Shown in pieces: positions 17,056 through 26,354 of a DNA stretch of 64,000 nucleotides. Positions within the stretch are counted from its first letter, which is position 1. Every line of letters starts with the position of its first letter. The translations under genes and the position numbers were made by a program. Location: assembly GCA_024343425.1 (NCBI GenBank), contig BRLC01000026.1, positions 1 through 64,000 on the forward strand. The letters run 5' to 3'. The notes below the pieces were generated by a model. It worked only from the letters and a program-made list of their open reading frames with translations, was not told the DNA's origin and did no database searches. Source of the DNA: Rhizobiaceae bacterium MnEN-MB40S. Lineage in GTDB: Bacteria > Pseudomonadota > Alphaproteobacteria > Rhizobiales > Rhizobiaceae.

Positions 17056-18162
17056 TTACTCCTTGGGTATCATCAGCGTCGCGTCGGCCGCCCACTGCAG
17101 GGCCACGCGATCGCCGGGTTTGAGCATTTGCGACTGGCGGATGGAGGTCAGGCGAACGGAGACCGGGGAAGCTCCCTCGACGTCGACCACATATCTGAAG
17201 GATCCAGCGGTGAAGGTTGCGTCGGTGATACGGCCCGACAGGCGATTGAACTCTGTCGATGCCGCGCTGGTCTCCGCGCCTTCATGTTCGATGCTGATCG
17301 ATTCCGGACGCACGCAAAGAACCTGATCGCCGTTTCCTGTGTCCTTTCCCTCATGGATCGCACGCACCGGTCCTGCAGGCGTTTCAACCTCGACGTAGTC
17401 GCCGCTGCGCCTGATCTCCCGCGCCACCTCGAGCAAGTTGGCGTTTCCGAGAAAGCATGCTGCAAATTCATTGCGTGGATGTTCGTAGAGTTCCCGAGGC
17501 GTGCCCACCTGCACGATGCCGCCCTGGCGCATGATGGCGATCCGGTCGGACATGGCCGCGGCCTCGTCCTGGTCGTGGGTCACATACAGAACCGTGGCGC
17601 CAACCTTCGTGTGAAATTCCTTGATTTCGAACTGCATCTCCTCGCGGAGATTCTTGTCCAGCGCGCCGAGCGGTTCGTCCATCAACAGGATGCGCGGTCC
17701 ATATACTGCGGCGCGCGCCAGTGCGATGCGCTGCTGCTGTCCGCCGGAAAGCTGTGTCGGCATCCTCCCGCCAACATCGGGCAGCCGAACCGTGTCCAGC
17801 ATCTGCGTCACCCGGCTGCGTATCTCCGATTCCGGGAGTTTGCGTAGTCGAAGGGGAAAGGCGATGTTTTCAAAGACCGTCAGATGCGGAAACAGCGCAT
17901 AGTTCTGAAAGACCATGCCGATTTCACGCTTGTAGGGCGGCAACGCCGCCATATCGACGCCGTCGACCTCGATGCGCCCGCGCGTTGGCGGCGTAAAGCC
18001 CGCGACTGCGCCGAGCAGGGTCGTCTTGCCCGAACCGCTCGGTCCAATCAGGGAAAAGAATTCTCCCCTTTCAAGCTCCAGATCAGTCGGCCGCAGCGCT
18101 TCGACCTTGCCGTAGCGCTTCTCGACTCCGGAGAGTTTCAGTTCCGCGCCTTGTTCAGTCAT
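17056..18162 (-). CDS. ABC importer ATPase, spermidine/putrescine (PotA) type
   Basis: A 368-aa PotA/FbpC-like ATPase from ATG 18162 (MTEQGAELKLS). Walker A is GPSGSGKTT, the Q-loop VFQNYALFPHLTV, the signature LSGGQQQR and Walker B ILLMDEPLGALD. A C-terminal TOBE-type region (about 285-365) is present. It energises the two permeases encoded just upstream, with an 8-nt overlap to the nearer one. The importer type takes up polyamines or other small cations and organic acids; the substrate is not shown by sequence. Confidence 0.92.
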   Translation of the reverse strand: MTEQGAELKLSGVEKRYGKVEALRPTDLELERGEFFSLIGPSGSGKTTLLGAVAGFTPPTRGRIEVDGVDMAALPPYKREIGMVFQNYALFPHLTVFENIAFPLRLRKLPESEIRSRVTQMLDTVRLPDVGGRMPTQLSGGQQQRIALARAAVYGPRILLMDEPLGALDKNLREEMQFEIKEFHTKVGATVLYVTHDQDEAAAMSDRIAIMRQGGIVQVGTPRELYEHPRNEFAACFLGNANLLEVAREIRRSGDYVEVETPAGPVRAIHEGKDTGNGDQVLCVRPESISIEHEGAETSAASTEFNRLSGRITDATFTAGSFRYVVDVEGASPVSVRLTSIRQSQMLKPGDRVALQWAADATLMIPKE

Positions 18163-18991
18163 GGTTCCATCCCTCCAAACGCGTCGAGCGGGACTGTATA
18201 AGCGCGACAATGACAAGCAGGATGAGCGTAAACAGGAATACGAGCGTCGCGACGGCGGCGATTGTTGGGGTCAAGTAGTCGTTCATCTGTTCCCAGATCA
18301 GGCGTGGAAGGGTTCGGGTTCCGGCGCCTGTCAGGAAAAGCGCCAGCATGAGTTCGTCTATCGAAGTGGCGAACGCCAGGATGCCGCCAATGATGATTCC
18401 GATACGGATCGTCGGATAGGTGACGGATCTGAACGTGCGCCATGGTCGCGCGCCGAGCGTCATTGCGGCAAGCTCAAGCGTGAAATCATGACGGGCCAGT
18501 GCTGCGGTCACCGTGATGAAGACCAGCGGCACGCCGATGACCGTATGACCGATCGTGGCCGCTGCGTAGGATCCAAGCAGGTTGAGCTGCAGCATCAGCG
18601 GATAAAGACCGATGGCAAGAATGACGTGCGGCAGCATCATGGGCGCCACGACGATAGCCGAAATCACTCCCGCCTGCTTAAAACCGCCCCTGGCGACCGC
18701 CAATGCGGCCATGGTGCCGAAGACCATCGACAGCAGCGCTGTCGGAATGCCGATAGCAAGCGAATTGATCATCGCCTGGAACCAGGATGGATTAGCGACG
18801 AGCTTCTCGTACCACTGGGTCGACCACCCGGACGGCGGGAACGACAGGAAGCTGCGGTCGGAGAAGGACAGCGGCAACACGATGAACTGCGGTAAAACGA
18901 GATAGACCAGGATCAACGCCGTAAAGCAGCAGATGATCACCCATCCTGCGCGGAAAGCAGGCGGCAGTTTTGCAGTGCTCTCAGCGGCCAT
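18155..18991 (-). CDS. ABC importer permease, PotC type
   Basis: A 278-aa inner membrane permease with six predicted helices, the first being VIICCFTALILVYLVLPQFIV. The EAA-type loop is AAMTLGARPWRTFRSVTYPTIRIG (about 180-203), which contacts the ATPase. It overlaps the partner permease by 11 nt and the ATPase gene by 8 nt. PotC type by position and topology. Confidence 0.9.
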   Translation of the reverse strand: MAAESTAKLPPAFRAGWVIICCFTALILVYLVLPQFIVLPLSFSDRSFLSFPPSGWSTQWYEKLVANPSWFQAMINSLAIGIPTALLSMVFGTMAALAVARGGFKQAGVISAIVVAPMMLPHVILAIGLYPLMLQLNLLGSYAAATIGHTVIGVPLVFITVTAALARHDFTLELAAMTLGARPWRTFRSVTYPTIRIGIIIGGILAFATSIDELMLALFLTGAGTRTLPRLIWEQMNDYLTPTIAAVATLVFLFTLILLVIVALIQSRSTRLEGWNHD

Positions 18992-19853
18992 GGGCGAAAC
19001 CTCCCCCGGCGCTTTTCATGACCCTGAGGTAGACGAGATAGATCGACGTTGTCAGCAGAAGCAGGACGGTGGAGAGCGCAGAGGCGAGTCCCCAATCGAG
19101 AAGACGGTTGGCCTGCTGCTCGATCAGGACCGCCGCCATCATATGGCGCGGCCCGCCGAGCAGCGCCGGCGTTATGAAGAAACCGAGCGACATCATGAAG
19201 ACCAACGCGGAGCCTGCGCCAAGCCCTGGCAGTGAGAGCGGAAAGAAGACCTTGCGGAAAGCCACGAACGGATTGGCGCCCATGACTTCGGCCGCTGAAA
19301 TAAGGGTGCGGTCAATTGTGCGCATCGTCGCCAGCATGGGCAACAGCATGAATGGAAGCATGATGTGCACCATTCCGACATTGACCGCCAGCGTTCCCGG
19401 AAGAAAGCTGATCGGGCGCTCAACGATATCCGCCGCGACCAGAAACTGGTTGAGAACGCCCTTTCTCTGGAACACCACCATCCACGCATAGGAGCGGATC
19501 ACGACGCTGGTCCACAGGGACACGACGACAAACGCCATCATGAGGCTCATCATCGATCCGCGAACCCGGGAAATGACGTATGCGACCGGATAGGCGATGA
19601 GCGCGCACAGGATGGTGACGATCCCGGCCGTCTCGACCGTGATCCACAGAACCTTGAGATACGGCCCGCCGCCGAAAACGCGCTCGTAGTTGGCGACTCC
19701 CAGCGACGGATCTGTGAAGCTGCGCAAAATGACGTTTAGGATTGGCCACAGGAAGAACAGGCCGACAAAAGCCAGCGGCGCAACAAGCAGCCAGCGGTAG
19801 AACGCCGTCGCCGTCCAGCCCGTGCTTTTATCGGACGCCATTCCTGTCTCCAT
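18981..19853 (-). CDS. ABC importer permease, PotB type
   Basis: A 290-aa permease with six helices (first: WLLVAPLAFVGLFFLWPIL). Its EAA loop is AAEVMGANPFVAFRKVFFPLSLPG. The start could be ATG 19853 or the in-frame ATG 12 nt later (MASDKST). It is encoded 86 nt downstream of the binding protein, with a GC-rich hairpin between. Confidence 0.9.
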   Translation of the reverse strand: METGMASDKSTGWTATAFYRWLLVAPLAFVGLFFLWPILNVILRSFTDPSLGVANYERVFGGGPYLKVLWITVETAGIVTILCALIAYPVAYVISRVRGSMMSLMMAFVVVSLWTSVVIRSYAWMVVFQRKGVLNQFLVAADIVERPISFLPGTLAVNVGMVHIMLPFMLLPMLATMRTIDRTLISAAEVMGANPFVAFRKVFFPLSLPGLGAGSALVFMMSLGFFITPALLGGPRHMMAAVLIEQQANRLLDWGLASALSTVLLLLTTSIYLVYLRVMKSAGGGFAHGR

Positions 19854-19892
19854 CCATTCGTTTCACCATCAACATAGCCACAGCTGTAGCGT

Positions 19893-19922
19893 CCGGGGCG
19901 CCGCGCTACACGGCCGCCCCGG
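19893..19922. other. GC-rich hairpin between binding-protein and permease genes
   Basis: CCGGGGCG and CGCCCCGG pair across a 14-nt loop, with no T-run after it on the minus strand. Hairpins in this position commonly protect the upstream binding-protein mRNA and raise its level over the permeases; that role is inferred. Confidence 0.45.
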
Positions 19923-19939
19923 TTAGCGGAGCTTGGTTA

Positions 19940-20986
19940 TCAGCCCAGAATCCAGGTGTTGAAACGCTCGACGATCTCCGAGGAATTATCCGCCCAGTAA
20001 CTCACGTCGAGAAGAACCGAATTGTCGTTGAGCGTCGGCAGATTGGCTTTCACCGCATCGTCAAGCAAGGCATCGGCGTTTATGTTCACCGGTCCGTACG
20101 GGATTGTCTTGGCGAAAGCAGCCTGGGCTTCCGGCGACAGCGCATAGGCCATCATGTCGAAAGCTTCCGCCTTGTTCGGCGCGCCCTTCGGCACGCCCCA
20201 TCCGTCGGACACGAGAACCGCCTGGTTGAAGGTGTAGTCGACCGGAGCTCCATCCTTCTTCGGACCAAACACGCGCCCGTTCCAGGTCGAGCCAGCGTCA
20301 ATTTCGCCGTCGAGCAGAAGCTGCGCGCTCTGTGCGCCCTTTTCCCACCAGACCAGCTTGTCCTTGATTTTGTCCATGCTGGCGAACGCGCGATCGACAT
20401 CAAGCGGGTAGAGTTCGTTGATCGGAACGCCGTCGGCCAGCAACGCTGCTTCCATCGTCTGGAAGGGGCGCTTCCACAGGCCCACGCGTCCATCGAGGGC
20501 AAACAGATCCGCCCAGCTCTGCGGCCCCTCGCCTGTCACGTTGTCGGTATTCCATGCGATGTTGTAGGCGGCAAGGTCCGTGACGACGAAGTGATCATGC
20601 GCCGATCCCTTCACCATCGCGTCCTTGTCGACGACGCTGTAATCGATCGGTTCGAGCAGACCTTCCTTCGCATAGACCGCGAGCGCTTCCGCCGGCCCCT
20701 GGATCAGGTCCCATTCGACATTGCCCTGTTCGACCATGGCCTTCAGACGGGCGCCTTCATTACTGGTGTTGATGACGTTCACGCCGGACTTGGCGGTCCA
20801 TGGTTCATAGATAGTCTTGCGATAGGCTTCCTCCAGTTTTCCGCCGCCGGTCGCCATGACGATCTGATCCGTTTTCGCATTCGCCAACCGCGGCATTCCA
20901 AGGGCTGTTGCCGCAGCGCCGAGACCGATCAGCGCAGTGCGCCTGGAAATATTGCTGTTTATTCCGTACTTGTTCGTCATTCCCAT
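19940..20986 (-). CDS. ABC importer substrate-binding protein, PotD type
   Basis: A 348-aa extracellular solute-binding protein. The N-terminus has a twin-arginine signal (ISRRTALIGLGAAATALGMPRLANA, arginines at 15-16), so it should be exported folded through Tat. The mature part has PotD-like sequence: KSGVNVINTSNEGARLKAMVEQG, and DLIQGPAEALAVYAKEGLLEPIDYS. ATG 20986 and ATG 20980 are both possible; AGAGG spacing favours 20980. It is the binding component for the importer encoded downstream. The class binds polyamines, but other amines or small acids are possible. Confidence 0.9.
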   Translation of the reverse strand: MGMTNKYGINSNISRRTALIGLGAAATALGMPRLANAKTDQIVMATGGGKLEEAYRKTIYEPWTAKSGVNVINTSNEGARLKAMVEQGNVEWDLIQGPAEALAVYAKEGLLEPIDYSVVDKDAMVKGSAHDHFVVTDLAAYNIAWNTDNVTGEGPQSWADLFALDGRVGLWKRPFQTMEAALLADGVPINELYPLDVDRAFASMDKIKDKLVWWEKGAQSAQLLLDGEIDAGSTWNGRVFGPKKDGAPVDYTFNQAVLVSDGWGVPKGAPNKAEAFDMMAYALSPEAQAAFAKTIPYGPVNINADALLDDAVKANLPTLNDNSVLLDVSYWADNSSEIVERFNTWILG

Positions 20987-21075
20987 AATCCTCTCAGTTG
21001 TTTTGTTCCCGCCTTTGATTTCCGGACCGACTGGCGGATGCTTCGGACCGGTTTGAGTTGTTGACCGCCATTCGG

Positions 21076-21822
21076 TCAGGTCATGTACAGGCCGCCATTG
21101 ACCATCAATGTCTGACCGACGACGAAACGGTTTCGATCCGAGCCGAGAAACAGGATTGCTTCAGCGATGTCCTCGGGCTCGGCCGCGCGTCCGACCGGAA
21201 TGGTCTTGATCCGCTCGGCGAACCAGTCCTGCTTCTTCGCCGTTTCCGTAGCGATCGCGCCCGGGCTCACCGCATTGACCAGGATCTGATGGGGCGCGAG
21301 TTCTTCGGCAAGCGACCGGGTAAGGCTTACAAGCGCCGACTTTGCGGCTGCATAGTGGGGAAGCGAAGGTTTCGCTCTATGCGCATCCGTAGACGCCACG
21401 TTGACGATCCGGCCGTAGCCCTGCCTTACCATGATATCCATCACGGCCCGGGTCGTCAGAAACGGGGCTGTCAGGTTTGTTCGAAGCGTCCAGTCCCAGT
21501 CGGTCATGCTGATTTCACCGAAACGGGCATGACGCCAGCCGCCAACATTGTTCACAAGCAGATCAAGCCGTCCGTCGGAGAAATTTTCGACAGCCGTCGC
21601 AAGAGCCGTAACCTCTTCCTCGCGCGCCAGGTCGACGGCGACAGGGTATACGCGGTACCCTTGGGTTTCGAGAGACTTTGCCGAAGACATTACGGCGTCG
21701 GCATCGACATCCGCCATGATCACGGCGCCGCCGCGTTCAAGCAGCAATTTCGTGGTCGTCAAACCGAGTCCCCTCGCGGCGCCGGTTACGAGCGCTGTCC
21801 TGCCTTCGAATTCCGTTGTCAT
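21076..21822 (-). CDS. SDR family oxidoreductase (third of the locus)
   Basis: A 248-aa classical short-chain dehydrogenase from ATG 21822 (MTTEFEGR). It has TGAARGLGLTT, NNVGGW, and the catalytic region NVASTDAHRAKPSLPHYAAAK with Ser, Tyr and Lys. It ends VNGGLYMT. It is not a close copy of the SDR pair at 15.5-17.1 kb. As first gene of the minus-strand run, 117 nt from the divergent aminotransferase, it probably shares that regulatory region and acts in the same pathway. Confidence 0.88.
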   Translation of the reverse strand: MTTEFEGRTALVTGAARGLGLTTTKLLLERGGAVIMADVDADAVMSSAKSLETQGYRVYPVAVDLAREEEVTALATAVENFSDGRLDLLVNNVGGWRHARFGEISMTDWDWTLRTNLTAPFLTTRAVMDIMVRQGYGRIVNVASTDAHRAKPSLPHYAAAKSALVSLTRSLAEELAPHQILVNAVSPGAIATETAKKQDWFAERIKTIPVGRAAEPEDIAEAILFLGSDRNRFVVGQTLMVNGGLYMT

Positions 21823-21858
21823 TCGGCGGGTCTCCAAAACTGCACTTTGACGAGTGTG

Positions 21859-21902
21859 TACCATTTGGTATAGATTGTCAAATATATAGCATATGCTCTA
21901 AT
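21859..21902 (+). promoter_or_regulatory. Divergent promoter/operator region between SDR and aminotransferase
   Basis: This AT-rich stretch has TACCA-TT-TGGTA (21859-21870) and the perfect palindrome AGCATATGCT (21888-21897). A possible sigma70 promoter for the aminotransferase is TTGTCA (21875-21880) and TCTAAT (21897-21902) with 16-nt spacing. The palindromes could bind the RpiR regulator of the locus. Assignments are by eye. Confidence 0.35.
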
Positions 21903-21939
21903 GGTGAGTATGCAAAAGAGGTTTATCTGGAGTGAAACA

Positions 21940-23313
21940 ATGAGTGCTGGTTCAGTGAAAAACGCCCGACCTGCTGGTCGCTCCGACGTCTTCCATCGCT
22001 TCCCACGAAATGACATGGCGACGGCGGCCCGCGGCGAGGGACCATACATCTTCGACAAGTCCGGAAAGCGCTATATCGACGGTTCGTCAGGCGCAGCGGT
22101 GAGTTCACTCGGTCACGGTCATCCGCGCATAGCCGAAGCGATGAAACGCCAGATCGATCAAATCACGTTCGCCCATACGTCTTTCTTCACCAGCGAACCC
22201 GCAGAAGAGCTTGCCTCGCTGTTGGCGGACCTGGCGCCTGGCGATCTCTCGAAGGTGTATTTCACTTCCGGCGGTTCCGAATCGGTGGAAGCCGCCCTGA
22301 AGCTCGCGCGGCAATATTACGTGGAGAAGGGCGAAACTTCCCGCCACCGCATCATTTCGAGAGCCCAGAGCTATCACGGAAATACGCTCGGAGCGCTGGC
22401 GGCTGGCGGCAATCTCTGGCGGCGCGAGGCCTATACGCCGCTGTTGCTCGAAACGATCCAGACGCCGGCGGTGTATCCCTATCGGGAGAAACAGGAATCC
22501 GAGACCGATGAGGCCTACGGCCTCCGCGTGGCGGACGAACTCGAGGCGGCAATCCTTCGTGAAGGCCCGGAAAACGTCATGTGCTTCATCGTGGAGACGG
22601 TGGCGGGCGCGACCATCGGAACCGTGCCTCCGCCTCCGGGCTACTTCGCGCGGATTCGCGAAATCTGCGACAAGTACGGCGTCCTGCTTATCCTCGACGA
22701 AGTCATGTGCGGAATGGGACGGACCGGATCACTCTTTGCCTTCGAACAGGAAAACATTGCGGCCGACATCGTCACGCTCGCAAAGGGGCTCGGCGCCGGA
22801 TACGCATCCATCGGCGCGACCATCACAACCACAAAAATCTACGACACGATCGTCTCGGGCTCCGGTTTCTTCCAGCACGGGCACACATATACGGGCCATC
22901 CCCTAGCCTGCGCCACGGCGCTGGAGGTACAGAAACTGATTGCGGAAGAAGACCTGCTCTCGAATGTGCACAAGCAGGCGGCCAATCTGGAAGCAGCGCT
23001 GAAGAGCCGGTTTGGCCAGCATCCCAATGTCGGCGACATTCGCGGTCGCGGTCTTTTTCAATCGCTGGAATTCGTCGCGGATCGGGAAACGAAGGCGCCG
23101 CTCGATCCGTCAATGAAATTTGCCTCGAAACTAAAAGCCGCAGGGCTTGACGAAGGTCTGCTTTGCTACCCGATGGGCGGCGTCATCGACGGAAGATCGG
23201 GAGACCACGTGATGCTCGCACCGCCATTCATCGTCAACGAAAGCCACATCGACGAGATCGTCGACAAACTCGACAGGGCAATCGGCGCAACATTGGGCGC
23301 TGCGCGACCATGA
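21940..23313 (+). CDS. Class III (omega) aminotransferase
   Basis: A 457-aa PLP enzyme of the class III family. The PLP lysine is K282 in VTLAKGLGAGYA, with cofactor aspartate D253 in LDEVMCGMGRTG. SGGSESVEAALKLARQ and SYHGNTLGAL are also typical. I chose ATG 21940 because GGAG lies 7 nt before it; an upstream in-frame ATG at 21901 lacks this. Members move an amino group from amines, beta-alanine or other omega-amino acids to pyruvate or 2-oxoglutarate. It is divergent from the importer/SDR run and so probably works on the imported amine. Confidence 0.9.
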   Translation: MSAGSVKNARPAGRSDVFHRFPRNDMATAARGEGPYIFDKSGKRYIDGSSGAAVSSLGHGHPRIAEAMKRQIDQITFAHTSFFTSEPAEELASLLADLAPGDLSKVYFTSGGSESVEAALKLARQYYVEKGETSRHRIISRAQSYHGNTLGALAAGGNLWRREAYTPLLLETIQTPAVYPYREKQESETDEAYGLRVADELEAAILREGPENVMCFIVETVAGATIGTVPPPPGYFARIREICDKYGVLLILDEVMCGMGRTGSLFAFEQENIAADIVTLAKGLGAGYASIGATITTTKIYDTIVSGSGFFQHGHTYTGHPLACATALEVQKLIAEEDLLSNVHKQAANLEAALKSRFGQHPNVGDIRGRGLFQSLEFVADRETKAPLDPSMKFASKLKAAGLDEGLLCYPMGGVIDGRSGDHVMLAPPFIVNESHIDEIVDKLDRAIGATLGAARP

Positions 23314-23394
23314 GTGAAGCACTCATTGGTCCGCTTGCGGATCTTCAGTAGGTTCAGCACAAAGATCGTGCAGTGTGATCGACCCCGGAACGCT

Positions 23395-24906
23395 TCAGGC
23401 TGAATGCCCGGGATTGCCTTCCACGTTTGCTTCGGCGGAGGAACGGGAACGGCGCGATGACAGGACGCCGTAACCGACCGACAGAACCGTTAGCGCGGTA
23501 AAAAACCAGCAGATATATGAATTGAAGAAGACGCTGTAGTCGCCATGCGAAACGAGGATGGTGCGTCGCAAATTGTCCTCGAACGATGGGCCCAGCACGA
23601 AGGCGATCAGAAAGGGTGGAACCGGCAAGTCGATCTTCATCATGAAGAAGCCGAGAAAACCGGCGGCGAACATGACAAGGATGTCAAAATGGCTGTTCTG
23701 GATCGCGTAGGTTCCGAATACGCAGAAAATCAGGAGACCGGGCATCAGGATGTGCCTCGGTATGTCGGAGATACGGGCGAACAGGCGCATCGACAGCATG
23801 CCAAGGATCAGCATGGCGATCGAACTCAGCATGATTCCGAAGAAGATGGCGTAGACCGTATCGCCCTGGGTCTGGAACAGCGACGGCCCGATCGACAGAC
23901 CGTGAATCAGGAATGCGCCGATCATGACGGCGGTCACAACATCGCCCGGAATACCGAGCGCCAGGAGCGGGATCAGCGTCGCGCCGGCCACGGCATTGTT
24001 TCCTGCCTCCGCTGCGGCTACGCCGTCGATCTCCCCTTTGCCATAGGTCTCGGGATGTTTGGAACTGCGCTTGGCCATCGAATAGCTGAGAAAAGAGGCG
24101 GCGGTCGCGCCGACACCCGGTATTGCGCCTATGCCGACGCCAATCGCGCTGCTGCGGAAAATGGTTGGCAGACAGCTGCGGAATTCCGCCCAGGTCAATG
24201 CCGAGCCCGAGCGGCTGCCGTGAACAAGACCTGACTGTTTGCGAAGGTAGAAATCGATCACTTCCGGAATGGCGAACAGGCCAATAAGCAGCGGCACGAA
24301 GCTGACACCGCCGGAAAACTCGAGCATTCCGAAGGTGAAGCGCGGATTGCCATAGATCAGATCCAGCCCCACCGTGGCCAGCAGGAGGCCGAGCATAGCC
24401 GAAACCAATCCCTTGAACAGGGAGTCACCAGCGACGGACGTAACGATAGTGAGCGAGAAGGTCATCAGCCAGAAATATTCGGCCGGTCCGAATTGCAGAG
24501 CGAAGCTGGCGATCATGGCGGCAAAGAGGATCAGCGCGAGATTGGAAGCGAGATCGGCGACTACGGAACTGTAGAGCGCGATGTCCAGAGCCTTGCGGCT
24601 CTGTCCCTTCTGGGAGAGCGGCCAGCCATCAAGCAGAGTGCAGATGTTGCCGGGCGTCCCGGGCGTGCGGATCAGGATTGCGGAAATGGAACCGGCGAAC
24701 ATTCCCCCCTTGTAGATGCCGACGACCAGCAGGATCGCGCTGATCGGATTCATGCCATAGGTGAATGGCAGGGCAAGCGCGATGCCCATGCTGCTCGATA
24801 AACCAGGTATCGCGCCGATCACTATTCCGATGAACATGCCTGCGACGATCGCCAGCACGTTCTGCATTGAAAGAAACAGATCTAATCCGTTCAGTATTTC
24901 CTGCAA
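23395..24906 (-). CDS. tctA: Tripartite tricarboxylate transporter large permease TctA
   Basis: A 503-aa membrane protein of the TctA family with about 12 helices. Family signatures include the N-terminal GIVIGAIPGLSSSMGIALALPFTYGM (about 26-51) and the repeat GVGIGAIPGVGATAASFLSYSMAKR (about 255-279). It imports a carboxylate using the ion gradient with TctB and the periplasmic TctC. The tctB gene ends 33 nt upstream. The tctC gene is 3 kb away on the other strand, across the regulator. Confidence 0.92.
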   Translation of the reverse strand: MQEILNGLDLFLSMQNVLAIVAGMFIGIVIGAIPGLSSSMGIALALPFTYGMNPISAILLVVGIYKGGMFAGSISAILIRTPGTPGNICTLLDGWPLSQKGQSRKALDIALYSSVVADLASNLALILFAAMIASFALQFGPAEYFWLMTFSLTIVTSVAGDSLFKGLVSAMLGLLLATVGLDLIYGNPRFTFGMLEFSGGVSFVPLLIGLFAIPEVIDFYLRKQSGLVHGSRSGSALTWAEFRSCLPTIFRSSAIGVGIGAIPGVGATAASFLSYSMAKRSSKHPETYGKGEIDGVAAAEAGNNAVAGATLIPLLALGIPGDVVTAVMIGAFLIHGLSIGPSLFQTQGDTVYAIFFGIMLSSIAMLILGMLSMRLFARISDIPRHILMPGLLIFCVFGTYAIQNSHFDILVMFAAGFLGFFMMKIDLPVPPFLIAFVLGPSFEDNLRRTILVSHGDYSVFFNSYICWFFTALTVLSVGYGVLSSRRSRSSAEANVEGNPGHSA

Positions 24907-24939
24907 CAGGGCTCTCCGAGATCGGGGATTGCTACGCGG

Positions 24940-25440
24940 TCAGAATGGCAAGTCGCCTCTTGGCAGAGGAACCGCCGCAAGTTTCGCGAACAGTATGTAG
25001 GTGATGACGGGTACGCCGATAATCGTCGCGACCAGCACCAAGGGGCGCCGCTCACCACCGAAGATCACGAGAAAACCAAACACCAGTGCGGAACTCAGCA
25101 AGGCGCCGAGCGGAATAAGCAGCAAGTAGAACGCTGCGAAAACGATCACGACCAATGAAAAACGGGCAAGGATCGAGGGGGCCGACAGGCTATCGGCGCT
25201 TCCGTCGTCGGAAGAAACAGCCACGAACCCGGTTCTCGCTTCGATTACGGCCAGAATGGAGAAGACAAGGCCGGCGATGGTGATGACATAGGGATATAAG
25301 GCGGACGAGGTCAGCGAAAGACCCTGCTTGGCATAGGAGGGAATGCCGAAGGGTATGCCGACAACCAGCATCGCCAGGAAGAACAAGGTGAAGCCCGCCG
25401 CGATGGTGGTCTGTCGCCGTTTCTGGCTGGCCGCGTCCAT
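24940..25440 (-). CDS. tctB: Tripartite tricarboxylate transporter small permease TctB
   Basis: A TctB-family protein with four helices: FTLFFLAMLVVGIPFGIP, SALYPYVITIAGLVFSILAVIEA, FSLVVIVFAAFYLLLIPLGALLS and ALVFGFLVIFGGERRPLVLVATIIGVPVI. I set the start at ATG 25440 (MDAASQKRRQ), giving 166 aa, normal for TctB. Longer in-frame starts at 25497 or beyond would run into the divergent IclR gene. It is co-transcribed with tctA. Confidence 0.85.
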   Translation of the reverse strand: MDAASQKRRQTTIAAGFTLFFLAMLVVGIPFGIPSYAKQGLSLTSSALYPYVITIAGLVFSILAVIEARTGFVAVSSDDGSADSLSAPSILARFSLVVIVFAAFYLLLIPLGALLSSALVFGFLVIFGGERRPLVLVATIIGVPVITYILFAKLAAVPLPRGDLPF

Positions 25441-25520
25441 GACCACCGCTGAAATCCTTTCGTCGTCCTTCCCGTTGTCTCTCCCTTGACTCCTCATAGC
25501 ATCGATGAGAGTTTGAGTCC

Positions 25521-26351
25521 ATGATTTTAAAACAGCGTTCCGATAATCAAAACACTTCGGCCAAACGTAGCGATGCCTCGATAAGCAAGACGCTGGCAAG
25601 CGGCCTGGCCATTCTTGAGTTTCTGAGCCGGAAATCGGAACCAATGGGCGTCCGCGAGCTGTCGCGCGAAATGAACATGAACCCCGCGCAGGTTCAGCGT
25701 CTTCTCAACACCCTGTCCGACTGCGGCTTTGTGGAAAAAGACATGGGGCTTCGCCGATACCGTGTCGGTTTGACCGCCTTTCAGGTTGGGCGCGCCTATC
25801 TCGCCGACACCGGCCTGGTAGACGCCGCCGCTCCAATACTGCGGGACGTATCCGACCGCGTCTCCGTCAACACTTATCTCGCCGTTCGCCGGGGCGATGT
25901 CAGCATCTATATCTTCGTTCACCTGAGCCAGGGCGCGCTCTCGGTCCACGCGGTTCCCGGCAATCAGATGCCCCTGCATTCGACGGCCATGGGCAAAGCG
26001 CTTCTCTCGGCTTTGACCGACGATGAAATCCGGCAATTGCTCGGCGCAAAACCGCTGCCGCGTATCACCGAAGCAACCGAGACAGACCTCGATAAGCTTA
26101 TCGAGGAGGTCCGCCAAATCCGTGACGGAGAGGTGGCGATCGCGAATGAAGAGAACATTCCGGGGATCTTTTCCGCCGGTGCGCCGGTGCGCGACACGGA
26201 TGGCGAGATAATCGCCGCCGTGAGTTGCGCCTGTGCAGTGCAAATGACGACCGGTGACGGACGCAAACGGATTGAAGACGAAATCACGCAAGCAGCGGAA
26301 CGCATATCCAGACGACTGGGTGCGCCGGCGTCCGTGAGTTATCTGAGGTAG
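25521..26351 (+). CDS. IclR family transcriptional regulator
   Basis: A 276-aa IclR regulator. The winged helix-turn-helix (about 20-85) includes LASGLAILEFLSRKSEPMGVRELSREMNMNPAQVQRLLNTL. The C-terminal effector domain (about 95-265) includes MPLHSTAMGKALLSALTDDEI. It is divergent from tctBA across 80 nt and leads the plus-strand genes to 35.1 kb, so it is the likely regulator of uptake and breakdown of one aromatic or organic acid. Confidence 0.92.
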   Translation: MILKQRSDNQNTSAKRSDASISKTLASGLAILEFLSRKSEPMGVRELSREMNMNPAQVQRLLNTLSDCGFVEKDMGLRRYRVGLTAFQVGRAYLADTGLVDAAAPILRDVSDRVSVNTYLAVRRGDVSIYIFVHLSQGALSVHAVPGNQMPLHSTAMGKALLSALTDDEIRQLLGAKPLPRITEATETDLDKLIEEVRQIRDGEVAIANEENIPGIFSAGAPVRDTDGEIIAAVSCACAVQMTTGDGRKRIEDEITQAAERISRRLGAPASVSYLR

Positions 26352-26354
26352 CGC

